DNA from: Pyronema omphalodes
Taxonomy: Eukaryota; Ascomycota; Pezizomycetes; Pezizales; Pyronemataceae
NCBI GenBank assembly: GCA_024516155.1
Contig: JAJJXM010000180.1
Location: 1 to 21,919, forward strand
DNA: 21,919 bases
Direction of reading: 5' to 3'
The stretch's first letter is position 1. Each line of letters starts with the position of its first letter. This document shows positions 7,572 to 16,616 of this stretch, piece after piece. The notes under the pieces were generated by a model. That model worked only from the letters and a program-made list of their open reading frames with translations, had not been told where the DNA came from and did no database searches. The position numbers and the translations under genes are program-made.

Positions 7572-9190
7572 ATGAACCCCACCGGTTCTGCTTGGACACA
7601 GGCCTTAAAACAAGCCCTGGAAACTCACACCCTAAACGAGACCTTCGGGATTTCCGACCGATTCGCTGGCGCAGTGCGACCAACCATCCGAAGAGCAGAA
7701 AATCACTGCTACCTTGTGGTCCTCTGGGAACTCCAGGATTACACTTACCAGGAGCACGTCCGCCACACCATCCGAGTCAAGCCGATCCTCCCAGCCCGCC
7801 AGCATGCACGTGAAACTTATCGACAAAGGACATTGGCAGCAAATCGTTAACGCTGCCTCCATGACTCAGTTCCCTGACGGCCATGAACCGCTTACGTTCA
7901 CCAAACAACTCACGCAATCAATCCTAGACGCCCAAGACCATCCCACGGGCTATCTCCTATACGACCTCGCGGAGACCCCCGGCTCCCGTAACAGCACTCG
8001 AGTCTCCAGCCCCTGTCGCCTCTCACGCTCCAGAAGCTCCCACCCCTGCCCCCATTTCCCCCTGTCGTTATTCAGACTGGCTCCGTCCAGGTTTACCCCA
8101 ATGGCCCAGAAACAGTGCCGCGAACCGCCGCACCCCCTACCACAGCCGCAGCCGCAGCCCCCGCCCCCGCTATAATCGCACCAGTTCCAAGACTTCCCCC
8201 CGGAAACCCCGAAATCCTCCTAACCCCGGAGGAACAAGCAGATACGAATGAAATTCACTACTACTGAGAAAGAGCTCACCCGCCAGCGTGAACTCATCAA
8301 CGCGCTACTCGCCTCCCCTGGCATCCGCGTTACCGGAGACAAAATTCGGATCCGCCAACCTTCGATGGTTCCAACAGGGAGGACCTCCGCCGCTTTGTCT
8401 TCCTTGCTTCGCATCAAGTTCGTGAGCGACGAATTACGCTTCCCAACCCCTCACAAGCGGATTTCTTATGCCATGGGCCGCCTCCGCGGACTGCGCCTTG
8501 GATCGAATTCTTCCTTATATCAAGGAAAATGGCAACCGCTGGGCCCTCAACGACGTCGAGGACGTCATTAAAATCCTACAGCTTACCTTTGGAGACCCGG
8601 ACGAGCGCGCAACGGCTCGTTTCAAACTACAAAATCTCCGACAAAACAACCGCGAATTTTCAGACTATTATGCAGAGTTCTCCCGCCTGGTCGCAGAATT
8701 AGGCTGGGATGAGGCCGCCACCATGGATGCTCTGCGTAACGGCCTGTCCCTCGAGTTGCACGAAAAGTTGGTTGGCGCCCCTCCCACCGCTACGATGCAC
8801 GAATTTGTTGACCAGTGCCAAAAATTTGACACCCAATTGAGAGCACTTGAGAATCTCCGCAAGCTGCGTACCAACCGCGGCCAAGTTAAACCCACTACCG
8901 CCGCCACCCCCCCGCCACCAGTCGCCCCACCCCCGCTACCCAAGCCACCACCGCCTCCTCCAGCAAGCAAACCCCTGCCCAGGGACCCCGTCAGAAACTG
9001 TCGGCACAGGAACGCGCGACCCGCCTGTCAGAAGGACGTTGCCTCTACTGCGGTGGCCTCGGCCACATGGCTGCGTCGTGCCCCGCCAAGACGAATGTTA
9101 AAGTGGCGAGTGTGGAATTATTGGATAATGAGGAAGAGGTGTCGGGAAAAGATTCAACCAGCTGCAAGAAGATGGCTCTGCCGCTGGTGG
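7572..9190 (+). pseudogene. gag: Chromovirus gag (capsid region and CCHC knuckle), frameshifted
   Basis: Gag packages the element RNA. The first ATG after the primer site is 7572. The N-terminal part opens in that frame, shifts near 7790 into the frame with MHVKLIDKGHWQQIVNAASM, and shifts again in the Pro-rich stretch before 8248. The capsid-like core is best read at 8468-8880: KENGNRWALNDVEDVIKILQ, ATARFKLQNLRQNNREFSDY, YAEFSRLVAELGWDEAATMD. These match the retrotransposon gag domain pattern. A Pro-rich linker (about 8890-8985) leads, after another shift, to a zinc knuckle CLYCGGLGHMAASC at 9040-9081 with the spacing C-x2-C-x4-H-x4-C. At least three frameshifts inactivate it. Confidence 0.85.
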
Positions 9191-9760
9191 GAAAATTATT
9201 GCTGATACATTGCTATTATCGGGTGCAAGTTTTACTGGAAAGTTAGAATGCAAACACCTTGTTCTCTCTTGCTCCTTGTTTTCCAATCAACCGCTCCGTG
9301 AAAACAGTAGCGCTCGTTGTCTGCGGCGCCACTGGTATCGCCTTTGTTGACCGCAATTTCGCCCCGCCATCACAAACTCCCTCTAACCCCCCCACCCACC
9401 GCCCGAACGGTCGAAGTTGTCGACGGACGACCCATATCCTCAGGAAAAATCACACACCTTGCCCAAGTAGAGTGTACCATCAATGGTCACTCGGAAACCC
9501 TTCCCATGTTCGTCACCAAGTTGGGTCACTACCCGGTGGTGTTGGGCATCCCCTGGTTGAAGAAACACGACGTAACAATAAGCTTCAGTTCCAACACTGT
9601 AAGCTTCGACTCACAATACTGCCTAAGGAACTGCACCCCGTGGCCTGTAAGCACAACCGGTGTCGAGGTCCTGGACTCGAGGCCCCCTCCCGCTGTCCAC
9701 GAGCCCGACACAAACCCCATGCCTGAGTTAGAAGACTCGGTCCCCGACCCTCCGGACTGA
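9191..9760 (+). pseudogene. Chromovirus protease region, active-site triad apparently degraded
   Basis: The retropepsin-like protease cuts Gag-Pol. The presumed catalytic segment (about 9195-9245) reads ADTLLLSGASFTGKLECKH where chromoviruses have a DSGAS-type triad, so the catalytic Asp looks replaced by Leu. After a frameshift the core continues from about 9360 with ITHLAQVECTINGHSETLPM, FVTKLGHYPVVLGIPWLKKH and DVTISFSSNTVSF, a standard Ty3/gypsy protease C-terminal pattern (GIPWL near 9545-9560). The frame ends at TGA 9758-9760. In another frame, 9760-9889 reads on toward the RT and stops at the LINE insertion. Confidence 0.75.
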
Positions 9761-9889
9761 ACCCCCAATAGCGATCTCAAGTCTAACCATCTCCGACTTC
9801 AAAGAAATGGTAGAAGACGAAAGCCTGACAGTGTTCTCGCTATCGTTGGACGAAATCACCGTCGCCCTACAAGACAAGCCCCCCCTCAC
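9761..9889 (+). pseudogene. Chromovirus pol linker, left of the LINE insertion
   Basis: In one frame this encodes ISDFKEMVEDESLTVFSLSL followed by DEITVALQDKPPLT, the poorly conserved linker between protease and RT. The reading continues after the nested LINE at 11531 with DAELKDMIP, in register with the target duplication, which fixes the breakpoint. The frame differs from that of the protease. Confidence 0.65.
9877..9889. repeat. Left target-site duplication of nested LINE
   Basis: AGCCCCCCCTCAC (7 C) at 9877-9889; the right copy at 11517-11530 has 8 C. This is a long variable duplication, as expected for LINE endonuclease insertion. The C count differs by one, so exact edges are ambiguous by a base or two. 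Confidence 0.8.
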
Positions 9890-9891
9890 TC

Positions 9892-10985
9892 TTGGCAGGA
9901 TCACCAGTTCCTTCGGCTTCAACACAGCAGCAACAGGCGACAACTGAACGCAGCCGGTTCAGAACCTACCGTCGCTTCTTCGTATCTGCAATTAACGAGG
10001 CAGTCGCAGTTGATGACGACTATGACACCCTAGATCAACTGTTTGAAAACAATCACGCCGGACTCACTGGAGCCAACTTCCTGGGGATACCACAGATCCA
10101 CCGGGATACACAGCGACGCTTCAATACCCTCGATGACACCATACGCAACAACAGCGATGAGATGCGCCACAGATTCGACGTCATGATGACGAAATTCAAC
10201 GTTCTGCTCGGCGAAAACACGAAGCTGCGCGCAGCATACAACTCTACACAGAAAGAAGCAGCAGCTCTCAAGGCTGCTGTGGACGCCCTGACGAAGAAAA
10301 TCGACGAACAGCACCAAGTCATTTCGGCGCCCCCCTCACCGAACCTCACGGCCTCTTCCTCAGCGATGGAAGAGATGACTATGCAACTGTCCGTCGTCCA
10401 ACATGACATTCAGGATGTCCTGGACGCTGTTCGCAACCCTCCTGGCAAGAGAAAGCGAAGGGGAAGCGATCAGAACACCGAACCCACCTCACCAATGACC
10501 AGAAAGACCGGTGAATCACAAACCGAGAGCGGCATCACCGGTGCGAAGCCTGATGCACTCAAAACATGCGACTACCGCCGCCCAGGACAAGGCTTGATGC
10601 CCTCAAGCCTATGTCCCCCCTACCTCTCCTCGCGATCACGTCATCCGATGCGACACCGGAACCTCACCCTGGACAGTTCATCTGCTCAGGACACACTCTA
10701 CCCGACGCCCCAAGCACTGCCCCTGCTGAGACGAACGGATGGAAGACTGTGGAGGCGAAGGCTACACAGAGGTGAAGAAGCAGAGAGAGCGAAGGAGACG
10801 ACCCTACGGCAGCGCCACCCAGCAAGACCCCTACAACAAAGAATGGTGGACGGGGAAAGAATACCCACCAACCCAGAACAACAACCTCCTCTGCGAAGAA
10901 GACTTGGGCAGAAGTCGTCAAGAGCGGAGGCATCAACGTCCAGATTGTACTTGGGAATGGCAATCTTGGACTGACAACACCACCG
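9892..10985 (+). pseudogene. LINE ORF1 fragment in nested copy (coiled-coil protein)
   Basis: ORF1 proteins bind element RNA. Between 9892 and about 10535 the translation matches residue by residue the ORF1 of LINE C: GSPVPSAS, FLGIPQIHRDTQRRFNTLDD, DEMRHRFDVMMTKFNVLLGE, NTKLRAAYNSTQKEAAALKA, AVDALTKKIDEQ. It has a heptad-like coiled coil and a basic KRKRRGSDQN stretch (about 10450-10480). Two compensating one-base shifts lie at about 10500 and 10592. The frame then continues as DALKPMSPLPLLAITS, APAETNGWKTVEAK and, after shifts, GGINVQIVLGNGNLGLTTPP (about 10931-10985). This region is lost in LINE C. No CCHC knuckle is seen. Not intact. Confidence 0.8.
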
Positions 10986-11516
10986 ACAAGAAGGGGAGAG
11001 AGGCGAGGGGGAGCAGCGAGGAGGCTGAGGAAGAAGGAAGGAGAAGTGGGAGAGAGGGGAGGAGAAGAGGGGCAGGCGGGGCCCGGGTGTCTCAAAGGGC
11101 AAAGAGTCAGGAGACACCGGCGGAGGGAGGGGAGAGAGGTGAGGAGAATGGGGGCAGGGTGGCCCGGCGGGCTGTTTAACTTTGCTTTGGTTTTGTTTTG
11201 CTTTGTGGAGGAAATAAAGGCGGAAAAATGGCTAAACATGGGAAGGGGAAGGGAGGAGGAAAGGGAGGAGCCCGGCGAGGCGGCCTCTGTGCAAGCAGGG
11301 CACTTGGAACATCAGACGCGCTTGGACAAGAAACCCCCGTAGTAACAGTGGGGACAGACCCCACAACCACAACGATCAAGAGGAGGAGACTGGTAGAGGT
11401 GGAGACTGGTTTTTGCTTTTACATTTCTTTCTTCTTCTCTTTTGTATTCACTGTCCCTTGTCATAACCTTCGGGGTTGCAACAAGTAATGAGAGACCAAA
11501 CAAACAAACAAACAAC
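10986..11516 (+). repeat. 3' UTR and CAAA tail of nested LINE
   Basis: A purine-rich tract (10986-11165), GGAGGAAATAAAGGCGGAAA (about 11207-11226), a hairpin GTGGGG-ACAGA-CCCCAC (about 11349-11366) where A and B have hairpin 1, and CATAACCTTCGGGGTTG (about 11463-11479) as the counterpart of hairpin 2. The CAAA tail follows. The order equals that of A and B although the hairpin sequences differ. There is no A tract between ORF and 3' UTR because the end of ORF2 is missing. Confidence 0.75.
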
Positions 11517-11530
11517 AGCCCCCCCCTCAC
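11517..11530. repeat. Right target-site duplication of nested LINE
   Basis: AGCCCCCCCCTCAC, the partner of 9877-9889 with one extra C. The chromovirus pol reading resumes at the next base. Confidence 0.8.
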
Positions 11531-12264
11531 GGATGCGGAACTGAAAGACATGATCCCGAAGAGTACCATGACTACCTCGATTTATTCAAGGAGGTCAACG
11601 CGAAGGAACTCCCCCCACACCGACCCTACGACCACAAGATCCCACTGAAAGAGGGATTCGTCCCCCCCTTTGGCCCGTTATACTCGCTGTCACGCAACGA
11701 GTTGCAGACGCTGGAAAGCGTGGCTCGATGAGAATTTGGAGAAAGGATCTATACAACGCTCCCATCATCAGCCGCCTCGCCGATATTATTCGTGAAAAAA
11801 TCAGACGGATCCCTACGCCTATGCGTCGATTACCGAAGACCTGAATGAAGGTACCGAGAAGAACCGGTACCCGCTGCCACTGATACAGGAAACTATGATG
11901 AATCTTTCCAAAGCTCGATACTTTACGACCCTGGATGTCCGCAGCGCCTATAACCTTATCAGAATGGCAGAAGGTGAAGAATGGAAGACGGCCTTCCGGA
12001 CAAGGTACGGCCTATTCGAGTCGAAAGTGATGCCCTTTGGGCTCACCAACGCGCCTGCCAATTTTCCAGGCATTTATAAATGATGCCTGAGACCATACCT
12101 GGACGATATCCTGGTGTTTTCTGAAACAAAGCCCGATCACACCGTACACGTCCGAAAGATCTTGGAACGACTCTCAAACAAGAAAAACTGCACTTGAAGC
12201 CAGAGAAGTGTAAGTTGCTAAGGTACAGTACCTGGGCTACAACATTGGCCGCGACGGCGCGCGC
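11531..12264 (+). pseudogene. pol: Chromovirus reverse transcriptase domain, frameshifted
   Basis: RT copies the element RNA into DNA. The domain follows the nested LINE. Upstream, ELPPHRPYDHKIPLKEGFVP (about 11608-11667) is the usual entry segment. The palm has [14 protein letters not shown] with the first catalytic Asp at 11934-11936, then [20 protein letters not shown] (about 11995-12054) and the YLDDILVFSE box at 12096-12125, with both Asp codons present. The frame changes repeatedly (near 11555, 11720, 11850, 12065, 12170 and 12230), so no full-length protein could be made. Confidence 0.9.
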
Positions 12265-12960
12265 ATGATGGATTCCAAAGTAGCCACAGTGAGAGATTGG
12301 AAGGAACCAACCAATTTGAAACAGGTCCAAGAGTTCCTAGGCTTCGCGAATTTCTACCGAAGATTTATCAAAGACTACTCAAAAGTGGTCTCCCCGCTGA
12401 CGGCTCTGACCAAAAAGAAAGATGGTAAAGCAATCCCCTTTACCTGGGGTAAAGATCAGCAAAGCGCCTTCGACCGACTGAAGGACGCATTTACATCAGC
12501 ACCGATTCTCAAGCACTTCGACTACGAGAAACCGATTGTAGTAGAAACAGACGCATCCGACTATGTGTCTGCTGGAGTTTTATCACAATACGACGACGAT
12601 AACGTGTACACCCCGTCGCGTTTTATTCCAAAAAGCATTCCCCGGCAGAATGCAACTATGAAATCTATGACAAAGAACTACTGGCAATAGTTCGTTGTTT
12701 CGAGGAATGGCGTCCCACTTGGAGGGCTCCGCCTTCCCTATAAAAGTATTGACAGACCACAAGAATCTCGAATACTTTATGACGACAAAGCTGCTAAACA
12801 GACGACAAGCACGCTGGCCGAATTCCTGTCTCGGTTCAACTTTGTCATCACCTATCGACCGGGAACGTTGGGAGGAAAACCGGACGCCCTGACAAGACGA
12901 GCCGCCGACCTCCCGGGAAGGGAGACGAACGCATACTAGCGAACAGCAAGCTGTTCTAAA
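12265..12960 (+). pseudogene. pol: Chromovirus RT connection and RNase H domain
   Basis: The longest intact piece of pol (12265-12690) starts in the RT thumb (VQEFLGFANFYRRFIKDYSK, about 12328-12387) and contains the RNase H start VVETDASDYVSAGVLSQYDD with the first catalytic Asp at 12550-12552. After a frameshift near 12655 the reading continues as [14 protein letters not shown] with the catalytic Glu (about 12670-12711), then [11 protein letters not shown] (about 12745-12780) and FVITYRPG. This is the RNase H encoded directly after RT in gypsy elements, distinct from the LINE RNase H elsewhere in the window. Confidence 0.85.
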
Positions 12961-14258
12961 GCCACAAAACTTCCAATTGTGCATGACCCCGCCCATGAAA
13001 CTTGCACCCTCCGAAGTGGACCTCCTGTTTAAGGAGGGCTACAAGACAGATTCATTCCCAAACCGAGTGTTGGGAATGCTGGAAGACGGTACACAAATCT
13101 GTAAGGACATATCACTCGCCGATTGCTCCGTGTTGGAAAACAGATTGTACTACCGAGACTGCCTCTATGTCCCCGCGCTGGACAAACTACGATGAAACTA
13201 CTACAAGACACCACCACACCCCCCACCATGGGACACCCGGGCCGTGCAAAACTTTCGAACTCCTCGCCAGGAATTATTACTGGCCCTCGATGAGAAAAAT
13301 GTGGACCAATTCGTCCGAAATTGCCACACTTGTAAAAGAACAAAAGCTACCCGCCACGCACCCTATGGAACCTTGAAACCCCTACCGGTCCCGCACCACC
13401 CTGGCAGAATATATCTGTGGACTTTGTTACTGGACTACCGACATCAGAAGGCTTCGACGCAATATGTGCGATCGTTTGCCGACTCACGAAACAGCGGCAC
13501 TTGTGCCCTGTCTCCACGATAGACGCAGAAGGCTTCGCGCAACTCTTCCTGGAAAACGTATTCAAACTACACGGCTGCCAGACACAGTAGTGTCCGACCG
13601 CGGCCCAATTTGTGGCCCACTTCTGGAAACACCTGGCAAATTGCATGGGTATCGAGATTGCCACGAGCACGGCCTTCCACCCCCAGACGATGGCCAAACA
13701 GAAAGAATCAATGCGGTTACGGAGCAATATCTCCGCGCGTACGTCTGTTATTTACAAGACGACTGGAGAAATTTTTACCACTGGCAGAATTTGCTGCAAA
13801 TAACCAAGTATCGGATACAACGTCGCTGTCCCGTTCTACGCCGTATACGGCCGACACCCCAAATGCTCTTTCGAATTGGAAATCAGGACAGACAATCCTG
13901 AAGAAGTGAAAGCGAACGAGGTAGCGGAAAGGATGTCGCACATCCATGACGTCTTACGTTCTGAAATGAAATACGCCCAAGCCCGCCACATAGAAGCCGC
14001 CGACAATTCCCGACTCCCCGCGCCGGTCTTCAAACCAGGACACCTGGTATGGCTGGACGCCCGCAACCTCAGAACCCGCCGCCCCTCAAAGAAACTAGAA
14101 AACAAACACCTAGGCCCCTTCACCGTGTTCGACCCATTGGATCCCACGCCTATGAATGGACATACCGGAGACAATGAAACATCACAGGACCTTCCCCGTG
14201 TCCCTACTAAACCCAGCCCCTTCGGACCCCCTCCCTGGCCAGATTATCCCACCGCCCC
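12961..14258 (+). pseudogene. pol: Chromovirus integrase (zinc and DDE domains), frameshifted
   Basis: Integrase joins the element DNA to the host; the GATAT duplication is its footprint. The pre-integrase segment LYYRDCLYVPALDKLR (about 13146-13195) precedes an HHCC zinc domain: MGHPGR (about 13228-13245), YYWPSMRKN (about 13276-13302) and CHTCKRTK (about 13323-13346). The DDE core has VDFVTGLP (Asp 13420-13422), TVVSDRGP (Asp 13596-13598) and GQTERINAV (Glu 13701-13703), all three catalytic codons kept. VFKPGHLVWLDARNLRTRRP (about 14029-14088) is the GPY/F-like region with GPF near 14115-14123. Several one-base shifts (about 13240, 13370, 13480, 13600, 13780, 14150, 14260) disable it. Confidence 0.9.
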
Positions 14259-14471
14259 CCGGTAGTAGTAGACGGCGAAGAAGAATGGTTCGTGGACGAA
14301 ATTCTGGATAGCCGTTGGTCAAGAGGAAACCTGCAGTACCTCGTCAAGTGGACCGGCCATGACTCTCCAACCTGGGAACCGGAAACGAACCTATCCGAAA
14401 CTGAGGCCGCTGAGAAATTCCACCAGTTATACCCACACAAACCTTCTCCTCTCGTAGGAACTCGAGCCTAA
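14259..14471 (+). pseudogene. pol: C-terminal chromodomain of chromovirus pol (domain itself intact)
   Basis: The last 70 codons before TAA (14469-14471) read as a chromodomain: EEEWFVDEILDSRWSRGN, LQYLVKWTGHDSPTWEPETN, LSETEAAEKFHQLYP. It has the expected first strand with an aromatic residue, the YLVKWTG strand and the WEP turn before the final helix. In chromoviruses this domain guides integrase to modified histone H3, directing insertion to heterochromatin, which fits the transposon-dense site. The domain is open throughout but out of frame with the integrase upstream because of indels near 14150 and in the C run at about 14252-14260. The stop lies 10 bp before the 3' LTR. Confidence 0.9.
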
Positions 14472-14481
14472 CGGGGGGTAC
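14472..14481 (+). promoter_or_regulatory. Polypurine tract
   Basis: CGGGGGGTAC directly before TGTCAC of the 3' LTR, with six G. It is the expected plus-strand primer for LTR retrotransposon DNA synthesis. Confidence 0.75.
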
Positions 14482-15004
14482 TGTCACGGCACACGGCTGA
14501 CGAGCCGTTGTGTTGTTGCATCATCATGGTTGTCGTTGTTGTTGTCGACATCGTGCCGTTGTCTTGCCGTGTTGTGTTGTGTTGTGTTGTTTTGTGTGTG
14601 TGCCGTGCCATTGGTTGATAGACTGATGATGATGGATGACGTACCATGAGCTGGAGAGCTGTGGCGTCGCAGGTGAATTGATGGAGAACGGAAGCTGTCA
14701 TGTAGCGATGTTGGATGACGGCCCAGCAAGAGTGCTGGCCGCCCCTTTGTACATAAGGAGGCTTGCCTCCCCGTTGTTGAGTTCTCCATCGAACGTCTTG
14801 TGACTTTCCCTTGTCCTTAATAAAGACTTCTCCTTTCAGTCCCACGTCATTCTTGTCCTTGTCCCTGTCCCTGTTCCGTGTGCCGTCCGTCTGCCGTGCA
14901 CTTCGGTCCTTGTCCTTCTGTTCCCCATCCTGGAACCCGCCTAGTCCCCCCTTGCCGGTAGTGTTCAGTGTGTTCTTCGAACGTCCGTTCCTAGTTCCCT
15001 GACA
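14482..15004 (+). repeat. 3' LTR of chromovirus
   Basis: 523 bp, TGTCACGG to CTGACA. Compared with the 5' LTR it has several small deletions in the GTT-rich U3 and roughly ten substitutions by eye, mostly transitions. The two inverted repeats around TACATAA (second one 14757-14770), AATAAA (14819-14824) and ATCGAACGT (14788-14796) are all kept. Confidence 0.95.
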
Positions 15005-15009
15005 GATAT
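15005..15009. repeat. Right target-site duplication of the chromovirus (GATAT)
   Basis: GATAT follows the CA end of the 3' LTR, matching 7000-7004. LINE B coding sequence resumes here. Confidence 0.9.
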
Positions 15010-16592
15010 CGTCATCAGGTAGCACCAAATTTGTTCACTGATCATAGCATGCTGACGAGACGGGACGGGGCGTTACCGGGGGACTGCCATGGGTGATCGT
15101 ATTCGTAGAGGTTGCAAATGGATGTGTGGAGGTGTAGGGGCACGGGGAAGGAGGAGGGGCAGCGTTTCACAATGGGGTGGTGAGGGGGGAGGGAGAGAAG
15201 GCGCAGGACGTATTTCCGGGTGCGGTGTTGCAAGCGGACTGAGACGGGGGGTATGGCAGCTTCATGGTGGAGGGCGATTATCGGTGTTGAGTGGAAGGTG
15301 TTTAGGTGTCGTCGGAGGGCTGAGTTTTGTTGGGTTTGAACGAGGTTGGCGAGACTTTTTTGGCCCATCCACCAGATATAAGAGCCGAAGTCGGACCTAG
15401 AAATGACGCACGCGATGTAAAGGGTACAAGTTGCTGAGGGGGACAAACCTGTCTCGTGACGCACTAGGCTTCGGAGGGCGTTGAGGGATCTCGCAGCGGC
15501 CGTTAGTCTAATTTTTACAAGATTTACAAAGGAAAGTTTTCTGTCGAAATAAATTCCGATCCACCTAACTACGTCTGTTTTTCCTCCTCTTGTTCCCGGG
15601 TTCACCACCCTGCCGTTTGGGAGACGGACGTTGACTCCTTCTGTCCGGTTGTCGGTGCGCGAACGGTGGAAGTGTAGTAAGTCCGACTTAGAGTCATCGA
15701 AGGCTAGGGCGTTTTGCTGCGCCCAGCGAAAGCCGGTTCGAGCGGCGGATTCTAGTTCCCTGGCGTCGTCTTCTCTGGAGCGGCCGTGTGCAACAAGTGC
15801 TACGTCGTCCATGTAGCTGGCTGTCCGAAGTGTTGGGTGGGCAGTCTGTAGGGCGTCGAAGAGGGGTCGAAGATAGATAAGGAAAAGGATTGGGGACGCC
15901 GGAGCCTTGAGGGATGCCGGTTCTGATTGGCTGTTCTGCCGTCGAACGAGAGGGCGGTAGAACGGTCGTTCAAGAAGGAGGAGCACCACGATGTAACTGC
16001 TTGGGGGCAGCCTAGTGTGCGCATCGTCGCGAGCATTCTGTCCGCGGAGACATTGTCGAACGCGCCTCGTACGTCTAAAAATAAGCAGAAGTAACTAGGC
16101 GACGTCTAGCGTTCGCTTCGACTTCGTGCGTTAGTGCGATCGCAGCATCGATAGCCGAGCCTTTAGGGCGCCCGCCTATCTGATCTGCATGCAGGATGTC
16201 GTGTGACTCCGCCATAAGGCTGAGTCTCGTCGCCATCAGTTTTTCCAAAACCTTTCCCATGCAATTAAGCAATGCGATCGGTCGGTGCGCCTTCACCGCG
16301 CTGTAATCGAGCTTGTTTGGCTTTGGGATGATCACCGTGGTGGCTTCTCGCCAGCACTTCGCGTGGTATCCTTTCTTGCCGAGCGCCGAGTACAGTGCGT
16401 TGAACGCGTGGGGGATCGCGTTGTATGCTTTTCTAAGGCATGCAAACGTGATGGTGTCAGGGCCAGGGGCTTTTTTCGGGGAAGAGGTAAAAATAGCAGT
16501 ACGAATTTCATCGGGGGTGAATGTGTGCCAAGGGATTTCGGGGGAAGAGCGGGTGTTATGGGTGTGGGGGGTAGTTGGGGGGGGGGGGTCAA
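15010..16592 (-). mobile_element. LINE copy B, upstream part resumed after the chromovirus
   Basis: The sequence continues LINE B where it left off at 7004: GTCATCAGGTAGCACC here corresponds to GTCATCGGGTAGCACC in A (about 4141-4156). It extends through the RT to the G-rich (element C-rich) linker before the RT at about 16560-16592. There it ends against a new short hairpin and the 3' UTR of LINE C. The ORF1 and endonuclease parts of B are not in the window. Confidence 0.85.
15010..16592 (-). pseudogene. LINE B ORF2, upstream half: reverse transcriptase domain
   Basis: Reading leftwards from about 16490: a KKAPGPD-like start, then VIIPKPNKLDYSAVKAHRPI (about 16275-16335), ALLNCMGKVLEKLMATRLSL (about 16215-16274) and HADQIGGRPKGSAIDAAIAL (about 16137-16196). 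Motif A (FLDVRGAFDNV, about 16045-16080) follows a one-base deletion, then FLNDRSTALSF (about 15950-15985). Motif B is damaged: TDTQRP is lost and a 2-nt deletion breaks GIPQGSPASP (about 15890-15925). YMDDVALVAHGRSRED (about 15765-15815) is intact, unlike in A. The thumb includes SDLLHFHRSRTDN, VVRWIGIYFDRKLSF and RTRKYVLRLLSLPPHHP. Inactive. Confidence 0.85.
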
Positions 16593-16611
16593 CGCACAGT
16601 TTCTCTGTGCG
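16593..16611. other. Short perfect hairpin at the LINE B / LINE C junction
   Basis: CGCACAG-TTTCT-CTGTGCG, a 7-bp perfect stem with a 5-nt loop, lies between the G run ending LINE B (about 16574-16588) and the first base matching the 3' UTR of C (16617). It matches neither A nor B 3' ends and takes the place of the hairpin 2 and tail region that C lacks. Origin unknown; filler DNA at a rearrangement is possible. Confidence 0.5.
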
Positions 16612-16616
16612 GGGGG

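Larger units (their letters stand above)
9890..11516 (+). mobile_element. Nested LINE derivative (ORF1 part plus 3' UTR, no ORF2) inside chromovirus pol
   Basis: The insert begins TCTTGGCAGGATCACC, homologous to a point within ORF1 of LINE C (complement of about 21300-21316), so it is 5' truncated. It runs through ORF1 to about 10985, then directly into a LINE-type 3' UTR and ends in a CAAA-type tail (about 11497-11516). The 5' truncation, 3' tail and 12-13-bp target duplication all indicate target-primed insertion. ORF2 is absent, so it must have moved with proteins supplied in trans, unless the deletion came later. The tail differs from the AATA tails of A and B, pointing to a related subfamily. 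Confidence 0.85.
7005..15004 (+). mobile_element. Ty3/gypsy chromovirus (LTR retrotransposon), full length but defective
   Basis: The element starts TGTCACGG and ends CCTGACA, spans exactly 8000 bp and is flanked by GATAT on both sides. Internal order is gag (with CCHC knuckle), protease, RT, RNase H, integrase, chromodomain: the Metaviridae order with the chromovirus hallmark. About 1.64 kb of the length is a later LINE insertion plus its target duplication (9890-11516), so the original was near 6.36 kb. Almost every domain carries frameshifts. The LTRs differ at roughly ten substitutions and several small indels by eye, so the insertion is not recent. It sits in the RT part of LINE B in opposite orientation. 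Confidence 0.95.

Noticed and set aside
10739..11342. Glu/Arg-rich open frames (10739-11179, 11046-11342)
   Set aside because: They run through the end of ORF1 into the purine-rich 3' UTR; low-complexity shadows.
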